From: Mycobacterium shigaense
GTDB lineage: Bacteria; Actinomycetota; Actinomycetes; Mycobacteriales; Mycobacteriaceae
Assembly: GCF_002356315.1 (NCBI RefSeq)
Contig: NZ_AP018164.1
Coordinates: 3,224,001 to 3,288,000 of the forward strand
Length of the DNA stretch: 64,000 bases
Direction of reading: 5' to 3'
Part shown: piece by piece, positions 7,503 to 17,071 of the stretch
Layout of the letters: each line of letters opens with the position of its first letter
How positions within the stretch are numbered: position 1 is the stretch's first letter
Notes under the pieces: generated by a model
Database searches by the model: none
What the model was told of the DNA's origin: nothing
The model's input: only the letters and a program-made list of their open reading frames with translations
Made by a program: the position numbers and the translations under genes

Positions 7503-9569
7503 CTAGGTGGCCTGCAGGGTCAGCGGCGGGCCGGGGTCCGGTGACAGCGGCACGTTCTCACGCTGCATCAGCCAGCCGGCGATGTTGTGGAACAGCGGGG
7601 CCGCGGAGTGGCCCGCCGTGCCATCGGCGTTGCGCTCCGGGTTGTCCATCATGATGCCGATCACGTAGCGGGGGTTGTCGACGGTGGCCATTCCGGCGAA
7701 CGTGATCCAGTAGACGTTGTCGAAGTAGCAGCCGCAGCCCGGGTTGATCTGCTGGGCGGTGCCGGTCTTGCCGGCCATCTGATAGCCGGGCACCGACGCC
7801 GACGGGCCGGTGCCCTGCTGGTAGCCCATCGGGTCGCGCTGCACCACGGCGCGCAGCATGCCGCGCACGGTCTGCGCGGTCTGCGGGGAGACCACCCGGA
7901 CGCCCTCGGGACGCGGTTCTTCGGTGCGGCTGCCGTCGGGAGCTATCGTGGCCTTGATGATCCGCGGCGGGACGCGCAGTCCGTCGTTGGCGATCGTCTG
8001 GTACATGTCCGTCATCTGCAGCAGCGTCATCGAAAGGCCCTGTCCGATAGGCAGGTTCGAGAAGGTGCTGCCAGACCATTGGTCGATGGGCGGCACCAGC
8101 CCGGCGCTCTCGCCGGGCAGCCCGACGTTGGTGCGCTGGCCCAGGCCGAACTTGCGGACCATGTCGTAGAAGCGCTCGGGGCCGACGCGCTGCGCCAGCA
8201 TCAGGGTGCCGACGTTGGACGACTTCCCGAAGATGCCCGTGGTGGTGTAAGGCATCACGCCGTGATCCCAGGCGTCATGGATGCTGACGCCACCCATCTG
8301 GATGGAACCCGGGACCTGCAACACCTCGTCGGGGTTGGACAGGCCGTATTCGATGACCGACGAGGCGGTGATGATCTTGTTCACCGAGCCCGGCTCGTAG
8401 GGCGACGACACCGACAGGTTGCCCAGCTGCTTGTCGCCCTGTCGCCCGATGTCCTGGGACGGGTCGAACGTGTTGTCGTTGGCCATCGCCAGCACCTCGC
8501 CGGTCTTGGCGTCGAGCACGACAGCCGAAACATTGTGCGCCCCAGACACATTCTTCGCCTGCTGGACCTGCTGCTGCACGTAGAACTGGATATCGTCGTC
8601 GATGGTCAGCTCGACGGTCGAACCGTTGACCGCCTTGTGCCGGTTGCGGTAGCTGCCCGGGATGACCACACCGTCCGAGCCACGGTCGTAGGTCACCGAG
8701 CCGTCGGTTCCCGACAACACGGAGTCCAGGCTGTCCTCGAGGCCGAGCAGCCCGTGGCCGTCCCAGTCGATGCCGCCGACGATGTTGGCGGCCAGCGATC
8801 CACCCGGGTACTGCCGCAGATCCTGCCGCTCCGAACCCACTTCGGGGAACTTGTCCGAAATCGCGCTGGCGACAGCGGGATCGACGGCGCGCGCCAGGTA
8901 GACGAAGCTGTCGTTCGTTTGCAGCTTCTTCAGCACCGTCGCGAAGTCCGGCTTGTTGCCCAGCCGGGCCGCAACCTCCTTGGCGATCTCCTGCAACCGC
9001 GTCTGCGGATCGGGAGCGGCCGGATTCTTCCGCTTAGCCTCCTCCAGCTGCTCGCGAATTCGCTTCGGCTGGAAGGTCAATGCGCGCGACTCGATGGTGA
9101 AGGCGAGCTGCTGGTTGTGGCGGTCGACGATGCTGCCGCGGACGGCCTTCTGCACGTCGGTGACCTTGAGCTGGCTGGCCGCCTGGGCCCGCAGCGCGGG
9201 GGCATCCATCACCTGCAGGACGAACAGCTGCGCGCCGGCCACCAGCATCAGGATCAAGATCGCCGCGTAGCCCGCACGATGCCGGAAGGTGAACGACCCA
9301 CCGAAGCTCACCGCCTCGGTCGCCTGACGGGTGCGCCGGTCCCGCGCGGAGTGACCGGCATCCGACCCGCTACCCGCTTGAACAGTCCTGGCGTCTTTGG
9401 CCTTCCGGAATCGGCGCGGTTCCCGCGCATCCTTGGGCGCCGTCCCCTCGTCGGACTTGCGAGCGCGTCTCGGTTGCCGGGCCGGCCTGGCCGCGGTCGA
9501 TTTACCCGGACCGCGCGTCGAGCGGGCCGACTGCGACCGGCCCGTGCGCCGGGATTCGCCGCGGCTCAT
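7503..9569 (-). CDS. pbpB: Septal transpeptidase PbpB (PBP3/FtsI type)
   Basis: A class B penicillin-binding protein of 688 residues that cross-links septal peptidoglycan. A basic, disordered cytoplasmic tail (residues 1-95) precedes one membrane anchor (about 99-120). The dimerisation/pedestal domain follows, then the transpeptidase domain with S395-V-N-K398 (SxxK), S450-S-N452 (SxN) and K601-T-G603 (KTG). All three active-site motifs are intact. The ATG overlaps the stop of the FtsL-like gene upstream (ATGA), giving translational coupling. It corresponds to Rv2163c. The last 20 residues are a short, less conserved tail. Confidence 0.95.
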   Translation of the reverse strand: MSRGESRRTGRSQSARSTRGPGKSTAARPARQPRRARKSDEGTAPKDAREPRRFRKAKDARTVQAGSGSDAGHSARDRRTRQATEAVSFGGSFTFRHRAGYAAILILMLVAGAQLFVLQVMDAPALRAQAASQLKVTDVQKAVRGSIVDRHNQQLAFTIESRALTFQPKRIREQLEEAKRKNPAAPDPQTRLQEIAKEVAARLGNKPDFATVLKKLQTNDSFVYLARAVDPAVASAISDKFPEVGSERQDLRQYPGGSLAANIVGGIDWDGHGLLGLEDSLDSVLSGTDGSVTYDRGSDGVVIPGSYRNRHKAVNGSTVELTIDDDIQFYVQQQVQQAKNVSGAHNVSAVVLDAKTGEVLAMANDNTFDPSQDIGRQGDKQLGNLSVSSPYEPGSVNKIITASSVIEYGLSNPDEVLQVPGSIQMGGVSIHDAWDHGVMPYTTTGIFGKSSNVGTLMLAQRVGPERFYDMVRKFGLGQRTNVGLPGESAGLVPPIDQWSGSTFSNLPIGQGLSMTLLQMTDMYQTIANDGLRVPPRIIKATIAPDGSRTEEPRPEGVRVVSPQTAQTVRGMLRAVVQRDPMGYQQGTGPSASVPGYQMAGKTGTAQQINPGCGCYFDNVYWITFAGMATVDNPRYVIGIMMDNPERNADGTAGHSAAPLFHNIAGWLMQRENVPLSPDPGPPLTLQAT

Positions 9570-10771
9570 CGGGGCGCGCCCGGCAGCGCCGCGGGCGGGA
9601 CGATCTGCTGGCCACTATTCGGCACTGGCGCAACCGGTGCCGCCGGCGGCAGCACCGAGGCCCCGGGAATGAGCGGGCCGCCGACGCGGGGCGCGACCGG
9701 GGCGATCCCCCGCGGCAGGGGCACCGGCACCTCCGCCGGCATCGGGGCCGGGAGCTGCCCCGGCACCGGGATCGGCATCCCGCCGATCGGCATCGGGACC
9801 TGGTTGGGCACCCCGGGAGCTTCGGGAGCCGCGGGAGCCGGCAGCCCCGGCAGCGGCATGGCGACCGGCGGCTGGCCGGTGGCCGGGCCGCCGGGCATCC
9901 CCGGTAACGGAGCGGTCTGCGGGATATGTTGGCCGCCAACGGTCGTCGAACCGTCCGGCGCCCGCAGCAACGCCTCGGGCCCGGACCTGGCCGGCGCGGG
10001 CGAAAGACCGGGGCTGGGCTCGATGCGGACCGGGACCTCCGCGGGGAGCGCGGGGGGCTTCGGGGGCCCCGGCGGAGCGGCGTCGGGGAGCTTGGCGTTC
10101 AGCGGCGGCGGCGGCACACCGTCCGCCGGCTTCGGCGTGCCGACCACCACCCAGCTACCGGATGGGTCCTGCACCAGGTGGGCCGTGTCCCGGGTGGGGA
10201 TCATGCCCTGCTTGCGCGCCGCCTCGGCCAGCGCCGGGGCGGCCTCCGCCTCGCGCACCTCGCGTTCCAGCGACTCGGCCTGCTGCTGCAGCATCCGGTT
10301 CTTCTCGCGGGCGTGACTCAGCCGGTAGGAGCGCTCCGCGGAGTCGGTCGACAGCCACAGGGTGAGGCCCAGCCCGAGACCGAGCGCTCCGATGATCAAC
10401 ACGACGAACGGGACCTTGCTCAGCAGGGTGCGCGGCCGCAGATCCATCGACGCCAGCCGCATTGCCAAACGTTCGGTCAGACGGGGGCGAATAACCTTGG
10501 GCGCCTTGGCCTTCCGTGCCTTGGCCCGAGCCTTGGCCTGCCTGGCGCTCTTCGGGCGGCTGGACCGTTCGACCGGCCGGGCATGCGGGCTGGTCTGTGG
10601 TCCGGAATTGTGCGCCCGCGCCTCGCGGCTGGGCATCGAGACCTTCCCGGGGCGGCTGCGCCGGGACGCCGACTCCGCCGACGCGCGCTTGCTCGTGCGG
10701 GCAGCGCCATCGCGTCCGCGCCGGCGGGCACTGCCGCGCGTGCGCTTCGGCGTCTCGCGGTTGGTTTTCAT
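9566..10771 (-). CDS. FtsL-like septal membrane protein with proline-rich tail (Rv2164c-type)
   Basis: A 401-residue bitopic protein in the ftsL position between rsmH and pbpB. A very basic cytoplasmic region (residues 1-110, with Lys/Ala/Arg runs such as [14 protein letters not shown]) is followed by a membrane helix (119-140) and a short coiled coil (145-180), as in FtsL/DivIC proteins. The outer C-terminal part (about 235-401) is an extended Pro/Ala/Gly-rich tail. M. tuberculosis Rv2164c has the same plan. It probably recruits or stabilises the FtsQ/FtsW/PbpB divisome. Both ends overlap neighbours by 4 bp. The long Pro-rich exterior is absent from E. coli FtsL, and its role is unknown. Confidence 0.8.
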   Translation of the reverse strand: MKTNRETPKRTRGSARRRGRDGAARTSKRASAESASRRSRPGKVSMPSREARAHNSGPQTSPHARPVERSSRPKSARQAKARAKARKAKAPKVIRPRLTERLAMRLASMDLRPRTLLSKVPFVVLIIGALGLGLGLTLWLSTDSAERSYRLSHAREKNRMLQQQAESLEREVREAEAAPALAEAARKQGMIPTRDTAHLVQDPSGSWVVVGTPKPADGVPPPPLNAKLPDAAPPGPPKPPALPAEVPVRIEPSPGLSPAPARSGPEALLRAPDGSTTVGGQHIPQTAPLPGMPGGPATGQPPVAMPLPGLPAPAAPEAPGVPNQVPMPIGGMPIPVPGQLPAPMPAEVPVPLPRGIAPVAPRVGGPLIPGASVLPPAAPVAPVPNSGQQIVPPAALPGAPR

Positions 10772-11991
10772 GCGTGGCCCTTCCCGGTCCCCTGGCGCTG
10801 CGCTCCTGCTTCGTGTTCCACCCGTTGGACGGCCCGCAGTCGCACCGGGTTGCTGCGCGGATTGCGTTCGATCTCAGCGTCGTTCGCGCGTTCGGCACCG
10901 CGCGTCAACGACCGGAACCGCGGCCCGCGACCGGGCAGCTCGAACGGCAGGTCGACCGGGGTGCGCGAGGCGACCGCGTCGGCGAATGCGTGTTTGACGA
11001 TCCGGTCTTCCAGCGACTGGTAGGCCAGCACCACGATGCGTCCGTCGACGGTCAGTGCATCCAGCGCGGCCGGAATGGCGTCGCGCAGCGAGTCCAGCTC
11101 GTCGTTGACCGCGATGCGCAGCGCCTGGAAGGTGCGCTTGGCCGGATGCCCGCCGGTGCGCCGGGCCGGGGCCGGAATCGCTTGGTAGAGCAGCTCGACC
11201 AGCTCGGCCGTCGTGGTGAATGGGGTGCGGGCGCGCCGGCGGACGATGTGCGCCGCGATGCGACGGGCGAAACGCTCCTCACCGTAGCGGTGCAGGATGT
11301 TCGCCAGTGCTGCCTCGTCGTAGGTGTTGAGGATGTCGGCCGCGGTCAGCAACGATTCCGGATCCATCCGCATGTCCAGCGGCGCGTCCCGGGCGTAGGC
11401 GAAGCCCCGGTCGGCGCGGTCGAGCTGCATCGACGACACTCCGAGGTCGAACAGCACGCCGTCAATCGATTCGATTGCGGCGTAACCGGATTCGGCCAGC
11501 GCTTCGCTGATGCCGTCATAGCGCTTGCGCACCAGGGTAACTCGGTCGCCGAAGCGGCTCAGCCGGGCCCGCGTGATGTCCAGGGCGCTGGGATCGCGAT
11601 CGAGGCCGATCAGCCGCAGGCCGGGCAAATCGGTGAGAAACCTTTCCGCGTGCCCGCCCGCACCCAGGGTGGCGTCGACGAGGACGGCCTCGGATCCATC
11701 CCGGTGATGCCGGGTCAGGGCCGGGGTGAGCAGTTCGACGCAGCGCTCCAGCAGCACGGGCACATGCCCGAAGTCGTTTGCACCGAGATCATTTGGCCGA
11801 TCGGTCACCGCGACACCTCCCGAGGTATGGCGGGACGCCCTCGCACCCCGGTCGGCCCGAAGGGCCGCCCAAGCACCGAGGTCCCTGTCCGAAGCTACGA
11901 ACCTGGCGTTGGGGAAGTACGCCAGGGTCGGTTCGGGCAGAGGCCACGATGCACGGGCATGCGCCTCAGATAATGTCGCCGAGTGCTTCAT
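10768..11991 (-). CDS. rsmH: 16S rRNA m4C1402 methyltransferase RsmH (MraW)
   Basis: RsmH methylates N4 of C1402 in the ribosomal P site using SAM. The SAM-binding loop [14 protein letters not shown] and the RsmH segments [19 protein letters not shown] and [11 protein letters not shown] are present. The ATG at 11991 gives 407 residues and overlaps the mraZ 3' end by 26 bp. It carries an N-terminal extension of about 60 residues not found in E. coli RsmH (313 aa), but a similar one is annotated in M. tuberculosis. A second start, GTG 11808, has a near-ideal GGGAGG ribosome site and would give a 346-residue protein of ordinary type. Which start is used is open. It is coupled to the FtsL-like gene downstream. 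Confidence 0.92.
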   Translation of the reverse strand: MKHSATLSEAHARASWPLPEPTLAYFPNARFVASDRDLGAWAALRADRGARASRHTSGGVAVTDRPNDLGANDFGHVPVLLERCVELLTPALTRHHRDGSEAVLVDATLGAGGHAERFLTDLPGLRLIGLDRDPSALDITRARLSRFGDRVTLVRKRYDGISEALAESGYAAIESIDGVLFDLGVSSMQLDRADRGFAYARDAPLDMRMDPESLLTAADILNTYDEAALANILHRYGEERFARRIAAHIVRRRARTPFTTTAELVELLYQAIPAPARRTGGHPAKRTFQALRIAVNDELDSLRDAIPAALDALTVDGRIVVLAYQSLEDRIVKHAFADAVASRTPVDLPFELPGRGPRFRSLTRGAERANDAEIERNPRSNPVRLRAVQRVEHEAGAQRQGTGKGHA

Positions 11992-12397
11992 CGCTGGCCG
12001 CGGAGAAGTTCTCTTCGTGGGTCTGTTGGTAGTCGTTCCAGGCCTGCGCATCCCAGATCTCGAGGTAGTCGACCGCCCCGATCACCACGCAGTCCTTGGT
12101 CAGGCTGGCGTAGCGACGGTGGTCGGCGGACAAGGTGATGCGGCCCTGCGCGTCGGGATGCTGCTCGTCGGTGCCGGCGGCGAGATTGCGCAGGAACGCC
12201 CTGGCCTCCGGATTACTGCGGGAGGTCTTGCTGGCCCGGCGGGCCAGCTGCTCGAATTCCGTCCGCGGATAGACGGCGAGGCTGTGATCTTGGCTCTTGG
12301 TGACCATCAACCCCCCTGCCAGTGCGTCGCGGAACTTGGCCGGCAAGGTGAGCCGTCCTTTGTCGTCGAGTTTGGGCGTGTAGGTGCCGAGAAACAC
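11966..12397 (-). CDS. mraZ: Transcriptional regulator MraZ
   Basis: MraZ is the autoregulator of division clusters: an AbrB-like, ring-forming DNA-binding protein. At 143 residues it has the two expected SpoVT/AbrB-like repeats: [17 protein letters not shown] near the N-terminus and [16 protein letters not shown] in the middle. The GTG start at 12397 is preceded by AGGAGG at 8 nt. Three TGGGG repeats spaced 10 bp lie 58-82 bp upstream, the recognised type of MraZ binding site. It is the first gene of the leftward mraZ-rsmH-ftsL-like-pbpB unit. In M. tuberculosis H37Rv an IS6110 copy sits upstream; none is present here. Confidence 0.95.
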   Translation of the reverse strand: MFLGTYTPKLDDKGRLTLPAKFRDALAGGLMVTKSQDHSLAVYPRTEFEQLARRASKTSRSNPEARAFLRNLAAGTDEQHPDAQGRITLSADHRRYASLTKDCVVIGAVDYLEIWDAQAWNDYQQTHEENFSAASDEALGDII

Positions 12398-12448
12398 CAG
12401 CTCACCTCCTGTCGAGGCCGGCCCCCGGCTCGCCCAAACACTTCAGCC

Positions 12449-12480
12449 ACCATACCCCACAACCCCCCACTTTTCCCCAT
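12449..12480 (-). promoter_or_regulatory. MraZ-box: direct TGGGG repeats upstream of mraZ
   Basis: Read leftward, TGGGG occurs at 12479-12475, 12469-12465 and 12459-12455, with TGGC at 12449 in the same phase. The exact 10-bp period matches the known MraZ recognition pattern (TGGGN repeats with 5-nt spacers). This is the likely autoregulatory operator of the mraZ operon. Confidence 0.75.
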
Positions 12481-12609
12481 TAGCTGGGTGTCGGCGCGGT
12501 GTTTTCTGCGCCTTTCGCCCCCGCAGGCGGGACGGCGGCCGCGCGGGCACGCGAAAGCACTCCGGCGCAGCGTCGAGAAACCGCATTTCAAGGGGCATTA
12601 TTGGCTGAG

Positions 12610-12669
12610 TGGGGCCAAGTGGGGCACCGCGGTGGGGGCGAGTGGGGCTCGATTTGGCCTCGATTGGGG
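12610..12669 (+). repeat. Second TGGGG cluster, opposite orientation
   Basis: On the plus strand TGGGG starts at 12610, 12620, 12633, 12643 and 12665. Two pairs keep the 10-bp spacing of MraZ sites, while the gaps between pairs are 13 and 22 bp. The group lies about 130 bp beyond the mraZ-proximal box and faces it. It may be a distal MraZ site allowing looping, or a decayed duplicate. Confidence 0.45.
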
Positions 12670-12713
12670 CTCGAACCGGCGTCGGCCCCCGGGAACCGGC
12701 GAGCGCCGGGACG

Positions 12714-12746
12714 AAAAAGAAGGGGCAGCCGTGTGGCTACCCCTTC
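12714..12746 (-). terminator. Intrinsic terminator after the DUF3040 gene
   Basis: Read leftward, GAAGGGGTAGCC and GGCTGCCCCTTC form a 12-bp stem (one G-U pair) around an ACAC loop (12746-12719), followed at once by TTTTT (12718-12714). This is a textbook Rho-independent terminator, rare in mycobacteria. It ends the DUF3040 transcript before mraZ. Confidence 0.85.
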
Positions 12747-12765
12747 AATGCTGTGGCAGGTCCCG

Positions 12766-13167
12766 CTACTCGTCGAAGCGGCGGCGGAACCGATCCTCCA
12801 TGCGGCTGGTGAATGACCCTCCGCCACCCTTGTTTCGGCGGCGCGGTGCTCCGGGCGCCGAACCGGGATGCTCGGGCCGCCGGTTCAACCGCGGGCCGGT
12901 GATGGCAAACACCACTCCGCCGAACATGACAATGAAGCCGAAGACGCTCAAGATCGGGAAGCTACCGATCATCGTGGCCTTGAATGCCACGCCGGAAACC
13001 AGCATGGCCAGCCCGATGACGAACAACGCCGCGCCCTGCAGGCGCCGCCGCGCGGTCGGTGCGCGGAACCCTCCGCCACGGACGCTCGAGGCGAATTTTG
13101 GATCCTCGGCATAGAGAGCGCTCTCGATCTGATCGAGCATTCGCTGCTCATGATCGGAGAGTGGCAT
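12766..13167 (-). CDS. DUF3040 small membrane protein (Rv2169c-type)
   Basis: A 133-residue actinobacterial membrane protein of the DUF3040 family. It begins MPLSDHEQRMLDQIESALYAEDP, the family signature, and has two close membrane helices (about residues 46-66 and 71-91) and a basic C-terminal tail (RRNKGGG...RRRFDE). The function is unknown; the family often neighbours division genes. ATG 13167 was chosen because it follows AAGGAGGG and matches the family start, although the frame stays open further upstream. It has its own terminator before mraZ, so it is a separate transcription unit. Confidence 0.82.
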   Translation of the reverse strand: MPLSDHEQRMLDQIESALYAEDPKFASSVRGGGFRAPTARRRLQGAALFVIGLAMLVSGVAFKATMIGSFPILSVFGFIVMFGGVVFAITGPRLNRRPEHPGSAPGAPRRRNKGGGGSFTSRMEDRFRRRFDE

Positions 13168-13489
13168 TCGTCCCTCCTTGCCGACAGTTTGACACGTAAC
13201 TATCGATAGCACGCCGATGCCCGTCGTATGGGCAACTAACACAGATGATACGAGGTCAATCTGCGCCGTACCACTGGTTCGGCACCGATTCTATCCACGC
13301 GGCATCCAGACGATACTGTCGCCCGCCAACGGCTCTGCGTTACAACCGGCTTAGCCAAAAGTCGAAGAGTCGCGCTCGTTGCCACCACCGACCGGCACGC
13401 GGACGCGATCAGGTCCGATAATGGCGGGGTATCGGCACGGCGGGGGCGCGGCCGGACGCCGGATGGTCGGAGGAGGAGGGCGACGCACG
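13168..13489. other. Noncoding divergent promoter region
   Basis: This 322-bp gap lies between the leftward DUF3040 gene and the rightward acetyltransferase. It holds the palindrome CTATCGATAG (13200-13209) about 30 bp before the DUF3040 start and a TTGACA hexamer (13189-13194) without a convincing -10 at the right distance. I see no gene here. Confidence 0.5.
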
Positions 13490-14092
13490 TTGACAGTCTT
13501 CCTCATCGATTTCCCGCCCGAAGAGATGGAGCGCCGTCTCAGCGACGCCCTCGAGGTTTACGTCGACGCGATGCGATATCCCCGCGGCACCGAAAATCAG
13601 CGGGCCGCCATGTGGCTCGAACACATCCGGCGACGCGGCTGGCAGGCAGCGGCCGTCGTCGAAGCCGAGCCAGGCGAGGGGGGCGCCGAGCCCTCGGCCG
13701 AGGAACTGAGCGACGCGCCGCTGCTCGGCGTCGCCTACGGCTACCCCGGGGCCCCCGGCCAATGGTGGCAACAGCAGGTGGTGTTGGGCCTGGAGCGCGG
13801 CGGCCTGCCGCCCGAGGTCATCGCCCGGCTGATGAACAGTTATTTCGAACTGACCGAGCTGCACATCGCGCCCCGCGCCCAGGGGCGCGGCCTCGGCGAG
13901 GCGCTGGCCCGCCGGCTGCTCGCCAATCGCGACGAGCGCAATGTCCTGCTTTCCACGCCGGAGGCCAACGGGGAAGCCAACCGCGCGTGGCGGCTGTACC
14001 GGCGGCTGGGCTTCACCGACATCATCCGGCGCTACCACTTCGCCGGGGACCCACGGGCATTCGCGATCCTGGGCCGGCCGTTGCCGCTGTAG
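13490..14092 (+). CDS. GNAT-family N-acetyltransferase (Rv2170-type)
   Basis: A 200-residue GNAT acetyltransferase. The acetyl-CoA pyrophosphate loop is RAQGRGLGEALARRLL (Q/RxxGxG/A), preceded by the LTELHIAP strand and followed by NRAWRLYRRLGFTDI near the C-terminus. It matches Rv2170, for which lysine acetyltransferase activity on isocitrate dehydrogenase has been described. The start is the TTG at 13490, 9 nt after GGAGGAGGAGGG; upstream in-frame codons (from 13379) look noncoding. It is followed by lppM on the same strand. Confidence 0.82.
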   Translation: MTVFLIDFPPEEMERRLSDALEVYVDAMRYPRGTENQRAAMWLEHIRRRGWQAAAVVEAEPGEGGAEPSAEELSDAPLLGVAYGYPGAPGQWWQQQVVLGLERGGLPPEVIARLMNSYFELTELHIAPRAQGRGLGEALARRLLANRDERNVLLSTPEANGEANRAWRLYRRLGFTDIIRRYHFAGDPRAFAILGRPLPL

Positions 14093-14188
14093 CCTGTCGG
14101 CGGTGCTGCGCCCGGACGCGGGCACCCGCTGGCGACAGATATCGGACGGCTCGCCGAATTGGCACGTCCGATCTGGCACGATGACCTG

Positions 14189-14905
14189 GTGCGCGCCAGC
14201 TCCCCGCTCCAAGCCCGACGGTCTGCCGCCCAGTGGCGCCGCGCGCTCGCCGTTGCGATGCTGCTGTTCCTGGTGCCGTTGGCGACCGGATGCCTGCGAG
14301 CCAGGGCCTCCTTCACCATCTCCGCCGATGACCTGGTGTCCGGCGAGATCATCGCCGCGGCCAAGCCGAAAACCCCCAAAGACACCGGCCCGCAGCTCGA
14401 CAACAACAATCTGCCGTTCAGCCAGAAGGTGGCGGTGTCGAATTACGACAGCGACGGCTACGTAGGGTCCCAGGCGGTGTTCTCCGATCTGACCTTCGCC
14501 GAGCTGCCACAGCTGGCCAACATGAACTCCAACTCCACCGGGCTGAACCTGTCGCTGCGCCGAAACGGCAACCTGGTGCTCCTGGAAGGCCGCGCCGACC
14601 TGACTGCGCTGACCGATCCCGACGCAGACGTCGAGCTGACGGTCGCCTTTCCCGGGCCGGTGACCTCGACCAACGGCGACCGCGTCGAGTCCGACGCGGT
14701 GTCGTGGAAGCTCAAGCCGGGCGTGGTGAGCACGATGACCGCCCAGGCCCGCTACACCGACCCGAGCACCCGCTCTTTCACCGGGGCGGGCGTGTGGCTG
14801 GGCCTCACGTCCTTCGCGGCCGCCGGTGTGGTGGCGGTGCTGGCGTGGGTCAGCCGCGATCGCTCCGAGCGGGTGACAGCACCGCGCGACCAGCCGCCAA
14901 GCTAG
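14189..14905 (+). CDS. lppM: Lipoprotein LppM
   Basis: A secreted, membrane-anchored lipoprotein related to LppM (Rv2171), which in M. tuberculosis affects phagosome maturation. The signal peptide has a basic start, a hydrophobic core (AVAMLLFLVPLATG) and the lipobox cysteine at residue 35. The mature part contains strongly conserved segments (NYDSDGYVGSQAVFSDLTF), a beta-rich domain and a C-terminal membrane helix (WLGLTSFAAAGVVAVLAW) with a basic tail. GTG 14189 is the likely start; TTG 14159 in the same frame would add 10 residues. Its 3' end meets the convergent MTHFR gene with a 4-bp overlap. Confidence 0.85.
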   Translation: MRASSPLQARRSAAQWRRALAVAMLLFLVPLATGCLRARASFTISADDLVSGEIIAAAKPKTPKDTGPQLDNNNLPFSQKVAVSNYDSDGYVGSQAVFSDLTFAELPQLANMNSNSTGLNLSLRRNGNLVLLEGRADLTALTDPDADVELTVAFPGPVTSTNGDRVESDAVSWKLKPGVVSTMTAQARYTDPSTRSFTGAGVWLGLTSFAAAGVVAVLAWVSRDRSERVTAPRDQPPS

Positions 14906-15798
14906 ACGCGCTGAGCCGGCGACCAGTAGGAGATCATCTCCGCGAACGTCTGGAACGCCGGGCCGGACAGCCCGTAGGTCGCCTCGAGGTGGATGCTCAG
15001 CGGGAAACCGAGCTCGGCGACGCCGTCGATGACCCGCTTGTACACGTCGAGCATCAGGTGACGCTTCTGCGCGGGCTCGCTGGCGGCCAGCCGTTTGACG
15101 AATTCCTGTTCCTGCGCCACGGCGGGGTTGCCCGGGTCCTGGATCAGCCAGTTGATCAGGCCGACGCGGCTCTCCACTTGCGGCACGAATCCGAACGACA
15201 GCAGGATCTCCGGCCGATGATCGGTCGTTTGGGCGAACTCGGTCAAAAAGCCCACGATCGCGTCGGAGTACAGCAGCTGCGTCATGGCGTAGTTCGCGCC
15301 CTGGTCGCACTTGAACTTGAGTCGACCGTGTTCGCCCTCCCGGGTCGGAATCAGGATCACCCCGCGATTGGGCACCAGGTCGCGGTAGATCGACAGGGCG
15401 TCGGTCGGTGCGACCCCGGAACCCTCGCCGTCGTTCATGGTGCGCGGCACACCGACGAACACCACACCTTCCATGCGGGCCTCGATCAGCTCGGTGAGCC
15501 GCCCGCGCAGCGAGGGTTCGTCCATGAAAGCGGTGACCTGCGTGCACAGGCCGCTGATCCCCGGGAACTCGGGCCGCACGATCGACCAGAAGTCGAGCAC
15601 GTCCAGCTTCTGCTTCATCGGAACCGGGCGGTCGTCGTCCTCGGCGATGATGCCGGGAATCATGACGTGCCGGATTTGGCCGTCGAGCCCGGTCTCAGCC
15701 GAGTACCGCACCAACTTCGCCGCGTCTTCTTCGGCGCGCGCTCGACCGTCGTCGGTGTTCGGCGGCACCAACTCGAGCGCGATGGTGTTGAGGGTCAC
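14902..15798 (-). CDS. Non-canonical methylenetetrahydrofolate reductase (Rv2172c-type)
   Basis: A 298-residue TIM-barrel protein of the MetF/MTHFR superfamily that would supply 5-methyl-THF for methionine synthesis. It starts VTLNTIALELVPPNTDDG and has the short form described for mycobacterial Rv2172c, lacking the classic FAD-binding set seen in E. coli MetF. GTG 15798 was chosen over upstream codons because the family starts here and GGAGAGGA precedes it. It is divergent from idsA2, with about 220 bp between starts. The specific activity rests on published work with homologues. Confidence 0.75.
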   Translation of the reverse strand: MTLNTIALELVPPNTDDGRARAEEDAAKLVRYSAETGLDGQIRHVMIPGIIAEDDDRPVPMKQKLDVLDFWSIVRPEFPGISGLCTQVTAFMDEPSLRGRLTELIEARMEGVVFVGVPRTMNDGEGSGVAPTDALSIYRDLVPNRGVILIPTREGEHGRLKFKCDQGANYAMTQLLYSDAIVGFLTEFAQTTDHRPEILLSFGFVPQVESRVGLINWLIQDPGNPAVAQEQEFVKRLAASEPAQKRHLMLDVYKRVIDGVAELGFPLSIHLEATYGLSGPAFQTFAEMISYWSPAQRV

Positions 15799-15858
15799 GC
15801 GGGTCCTCTCCGTTCTGACGACTGCGCCCGGAGCCGCCGGGCATATCGGCGGCGGTAA

Positions 15859-17067
<1,209 letters not shown>

Positions 17068-17071
17068 GCAG

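Larger units (their letters stand above)
12398..12765. other. Noncoding region between mraZ and the DUF3040 gene
   Basis: This 368-bp gap holds no convincing gene. From left to right it contains the mraZ ribosome site (AGGAGG), the MraZ-box (12449-12480), a neutral GC-rich stretch, a second group of TGGGG motifs on the opposite strand (12610-12669), and a strong terminator for the DUF3040 gene (12714-12746). Confidence 0.7.

Noticed and set aside
8385..8400. Unusual SVNK in place of the common STFK around the PbpB active-site serine
   Set aside because: SxxK requires only Ser and Lys, and the other two motifs are intact. This is normal variation for actinobacterial PbpB.
7587..10316. 909-codon open frame on the plus strand
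   Set aside because: It is antisense to pbpB and the FtsL-like gene, whose motifs are intact. Long open antisense frames are normal at this GC content, and the translation is low-complexity Arg/Gly/Pro with no domain.
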